Both the position numbers and the translations under genes were made by a program. This document shows positions 60,651 through 64,000 of a stretch of DNA of 64,000 bases, in pieces (the stretch's first letter is position 1; the number at the start of each line of letters is the position of its first letter). The stretch lies in NCBI GenBank assembly GCA_006176705.1, contig QRFJ01000294.1:1302001-1366000 (forward strand). The letters are read 5' to 3'. This DNA is from Cocos nucifera (Eukaryota; Streptophyta; Magnoliopsida; Arecales; Arecaceae). Under the pieces are notes generated by a model. The model was not told the origin of the DNA, made no database searches, and worked only from the letters and a program-made list of their open reading frames with translations.

Positions 60651-63600
60651 TCTTCATAACCTTACTATTGTTGTTTTAGTGTCACTATGTGTGAGATAAG
60701 CATTCCCTTTCTCCCTGTTTTATTGTGAACAATAGAATAAAAGGGTTTCTCTTTGAAAAAATACTGAGAAGTTTGAAGAAGAGAATGAAAAATGTTGTAG
60801 AAACCATTTTTCAACATGTTTCTTGACAATCTGCAAGCATAAGTTTCCGCAGTTGAGTAGTAGATAACTGTTTCTTTTTCAAATCTGCAGTCATTAGCTG
60901 GTAGTTCTCCTCTTTGTTTAGTGTGAATCTAAGGACAGGTTTGATGTAAAGTTGTACGCACGCTTCATGAAAAGCCGATCCTAGCCACCATTGTGATATT
61001 GAAAGGCTCGTGCTTAAGAACTCAGGAGATGTAAAATTTTGCAGCTCTGCTGTCCTGAATGTTTCTGTCCAACCTGCCTTCAATCAAGAAACAAGTCAGA
61101 TAATTACTGCAAAGATGCTTTTTATAATGGAGGAAGATGCAAGAGGTTATTTACAACAACAAAGTCAATTAATCTAGAACAGAAAATTGCAGTTTGGTTA
61201 AAGCGAAACCAAACTCAAATGTATCTAGCATACCTGCTTCAAGTTGGATTAAGTAGCTGATGAAGGGTGAACCTTGTGATGTGATGTCATGGTGTGGCTT
61301 TTTTTTTTTTTTTTGATGTAATTTATCCATAAAATTTTGTTTCTTAAACTAGTACGGATCATGATTGCTTATGAATTGGTATGTAAAAGGCAAGAGCTCA
61401 GATTTTAATATGGTGGGTGATGTGAGAACTTGGTTCATGTAAGAGCTGAATTGTCCTGATCAGACAATTTTAAAGCTGAATTGTCATGATAGGAATTCAT
61501 CATTATTGTTATATGATGATTCATTTTATTGATTTGATCCTCTGTCTTTAACGAACTAGTACGTTTATGGATATATTTCATTGCTACAAACTTCATATTG
61601 GCTTAAACCCCTATGATTCATGATAGCTTTCTGCTGCTTTTCTTACATTTGCAGAGACCGAAAGTTTCTTTGACGGTGCATTTTATCATACCTAAGGTTT
61701 TGCAGGAGCTGGCTTGAATGTGTAAGATTCCTTATTGTAGCAGCATCTGTGTTATAGATTCGCCCAACTAAAATTCAGGTTGAATGAGAAGGCTTCAAAT
61801 ACACCAGGGAGTCGTTTGCTGGTCAAATCTAGCTCGAGGGAGAATCCTTGATAAATCTAGTCTATGTCATGAAGGGTGGTAATAAGCTGTGATGTGAGCT
61901 TTGGCATCTTTGCAATGAAGAACTTTGTCTTCATATCCTATTGTAGTCTGCAGAATCTGGAATTTGAGTTCTCCTGTGCATCATAATTTCTTGAACTATT
62001 CATATGTTTTATATCCATTTACATCTTATACATTCAGTTGAAGGTTCATTACTTTTCCATGAGTATTTAAGTTTATATTTTTGGAGTTTGCCATCAAAAT
62101 ACTAGATTTTTATGCTTATATTTATGGTACTTCCTATCCTTTGTAAAGATGTTTTGGAATATGCTAGACTGCAGTTCAACTTCATAGCTCAAAAGTGGAA
62201 TCAGTCCTGAAGTAATCATGGATGGGTAAGGTCGCTACATCTAGTTTTCCTTTCCTCACTTTTATATCACATTTAATTCCACTTTGAATTTGGAATCATC
62301 AGAGTTATTAATTTGTTTAATTTGGTCTGTAGTACTTGAGTTCTTCAATTGGATCAAGTGATGTGCTCCTCCTTGCGGTATTCGTAATAATTAAAAGGTT
62401 ATATTTTCGTGGATCAAGATTAGTAAGAGGTCTTGGCAAGTGCGGTTGTACTTGCCCTGATTCCTTTTGATGCATCCCTCACGTCATTGCGGATTAAATG
62501 TCTTATCAGGTCTTCTGCATCTGCGTGTGGTGCTGCCAAAGGGATCCCAGAGTGGAGCAGGATCGCATCTTCGGTGCGGAAGGACCTTCGCACCGAACTA
62601 CCGTTGCATCACCTACCGCACAGATCTCAAAGCACTCTGAACTATCTACTTTTATCCACCTGCAAAGATCTCTAGGTGACCGGTGCGTGATCCGATGGTG
62701 GATTGACGCCAACCGCATTGGCGGCTATTTGCAACAGCCGTGGAGGAACAACGGTTTATGATGAAGGAAAAATGCTTTTGTGACGTGAAAAGATGAGGAT
62801 GTGGGAAGAACAATACGAGAGTTCATGATGAAACTGAATGCTTGGTGAAGCATGGATGTACATCTCGGGATCGAGAGTGAAAGCAAAGTCGTCACTCCAC
62901 CTTCAAGCCATCGCTGTAGATGGTGGAAAAACTACCTCCACAACTTCTTGCGGTTCAGCATCAGCAATGCTGAGGGGCATCGGTCTTCAGCAAATGCAAC
63001 TCTGCCACGTGCTCTCCTCTCAAATCTTATCTTGGATCGTCCATTCAGGTGATCGCACTACGTCCTTAACTTTCGGATGTGACTAAGCGTGCTTTTGCTA
63101 GATCAGTTTTCTTCTTTCAGCCATCGATCATGTTAGACCATCCATATCGAGTTGCCTTCAAGCCAAGGTAAAACCAAGAACTGGACCCGGTTTCTCGTGT
63201 CACACCTCTAAACATCTCATTCAGCATGAGATATGTAGTGAGCCAGACTTGTAGCTATGAACTATTCGTGATGTAGCGAGCACGCCCGCTGCGATCCAAA
63301 AGCGACCACGGCAAAACATTAATTGCTAGGTCCTTAGGTGACATAACCATCCAACCGCATCCATTGGGTGCCACGACAAACAAAATGGACGGTCGTGATG
63401 TCTCTTTTCCACTGTATTTATCTCACTTAAATGTGACGACATAGGACTTGCTCAAAAAAACGCACGAGATCGATGATGCATTAAATGGACGGGTGTGATC
63501 TAACCTCAACAATAATTGGTTGGTTCCATTTATTGTGTTTTACAGAACGTCGTCGATCGTCGAATGACCCGTGGCCCATGGGAGAGAGAGGATACGTTAT

Positions 63601-64000
63601 TTAGAGAAACGCGTAGAATTTATATGTCGCAGAATCAACCATCAACTTTTACCCCAGGAGCGCATCTAAAAACATTTTGATATTAGAATATAAAGGTCCG
63701 AACACACGTTGGAAAAATGGTTGGTAGTGTGAAGATGGGTACCCTCCGAGACACGGACGTAAACGGAACAAGGGAGCTGAGAAAAATGAGCAAGAAAATT
63801 AGGTAACGCTGCAAGGCCCAAATTATTCGGGACCCGTTTAGTTTGTGGAAGAACTTTCCTTTTCGGAAAGTAACTTTTTAAAAAATTATTTTATGAAAAT
63901 AAGATTTTAATATATTTAGTTGATCATCAAAAATAACTTATATTTGGTTGAGTATAGAATGTCCATTATATTCTTAATAAATATAAGATCATATATTTTG

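Larger units (their letters stand above)
57392..64000. other. Unique non-coding DNA to the right of element E, no gene identified
   Basis: If E inserted downstream of dyskerin, this is the original continuation of the DNA ending at 11128/30399. Open frames are all below ~95 codons and without recognisable motifs. The GC content rises near 62430-63100, and GGCCCA (site II-like in reverse) occurs near 63573 and 63814, so the right edge could lead into the promoter of a gene outside the window. Exons of an intron-rich or non-coding transcript cannot be ruled out. Confidence 0.45.

Noticed and set aside
62433..63086. Possible gene in the GC-richer right end
   Set aside because: Three overlapping 66-87-codon frames without motifs or clear splice logic; not enough to call.

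Overview
The window looks like nuclear DNA from a plant, probably a monocot and possibly a palm. Reasons: an intronless plant-type dyskerin gene with a telobox near its start codon, a GC-rich 5' half and AT-richer 3' half of that gene as often seen in commelinid monocots, nested LTR retrotransposons, small inverted-repeat elements and long AT-rich stretches. The species is an inference. Only one protein-coding gene family can be supported: CBF5/NAP57 (dyskerin), the rRNA pseudouridine synthase of H/ACA snoRNPs. It is present twice, at 8469-10391 and 27740-29662, with identical proteins.

Layout. 1-6652: a possible last-exon tail (to base 71), then non-coding DNA with a 159-bp tandem duplication, a MITE-like inverted repeat and AT-rich low-complexity DNA. 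6653-20618 is copy 1 of a ~14-kb segment: dyskerin, then the left LTR of a gypsy-like element E (itself carrying a hAT-like insertion), the left LTR and degenerate pol of a copia-like element C, and the left LTR of element A. It stops inside a tandem repeat at a run of exactly 1000 N (20619-21618). 21619-25055 is most of another non-coding LTR element (F), followed by ~0.9 kb without a gene. 25924-39782 is copy 2 of the 14-kb segment and continues without a gap.

From copy 2 the nesting can be read in full. E (30400-57391, minus) was split by C (33323-54479, minus, TSD CCCCT). C was in turn split by two elements of one gypsy/Tat-like family in opposite orientations: A (38469-42780, minus, TSD ATAAT) and B (43375-49575, plus). 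A and B are internally deleted and carry large tandem repeat arrays, including ~20 copies each of a small hairpin-forming unit. E ends at 56192-57391 in an unusual head-to-head chimeric LTR. 57392-64000 is mostly unique non-coding DNA with two tandem duplications.

The two 14-kb copies look identical by eye over long stretches, including the whole dyskerin gene, but differ in a few dense clusters. Together with the fixed-length gap this suggests either a very recent duplication or an assembly error (two haplotypes or the same locus placed in tandem). No operon-like or defence-like system is visible. The most interesting biology is the retrotransposon nest and its repeat-array turnover.
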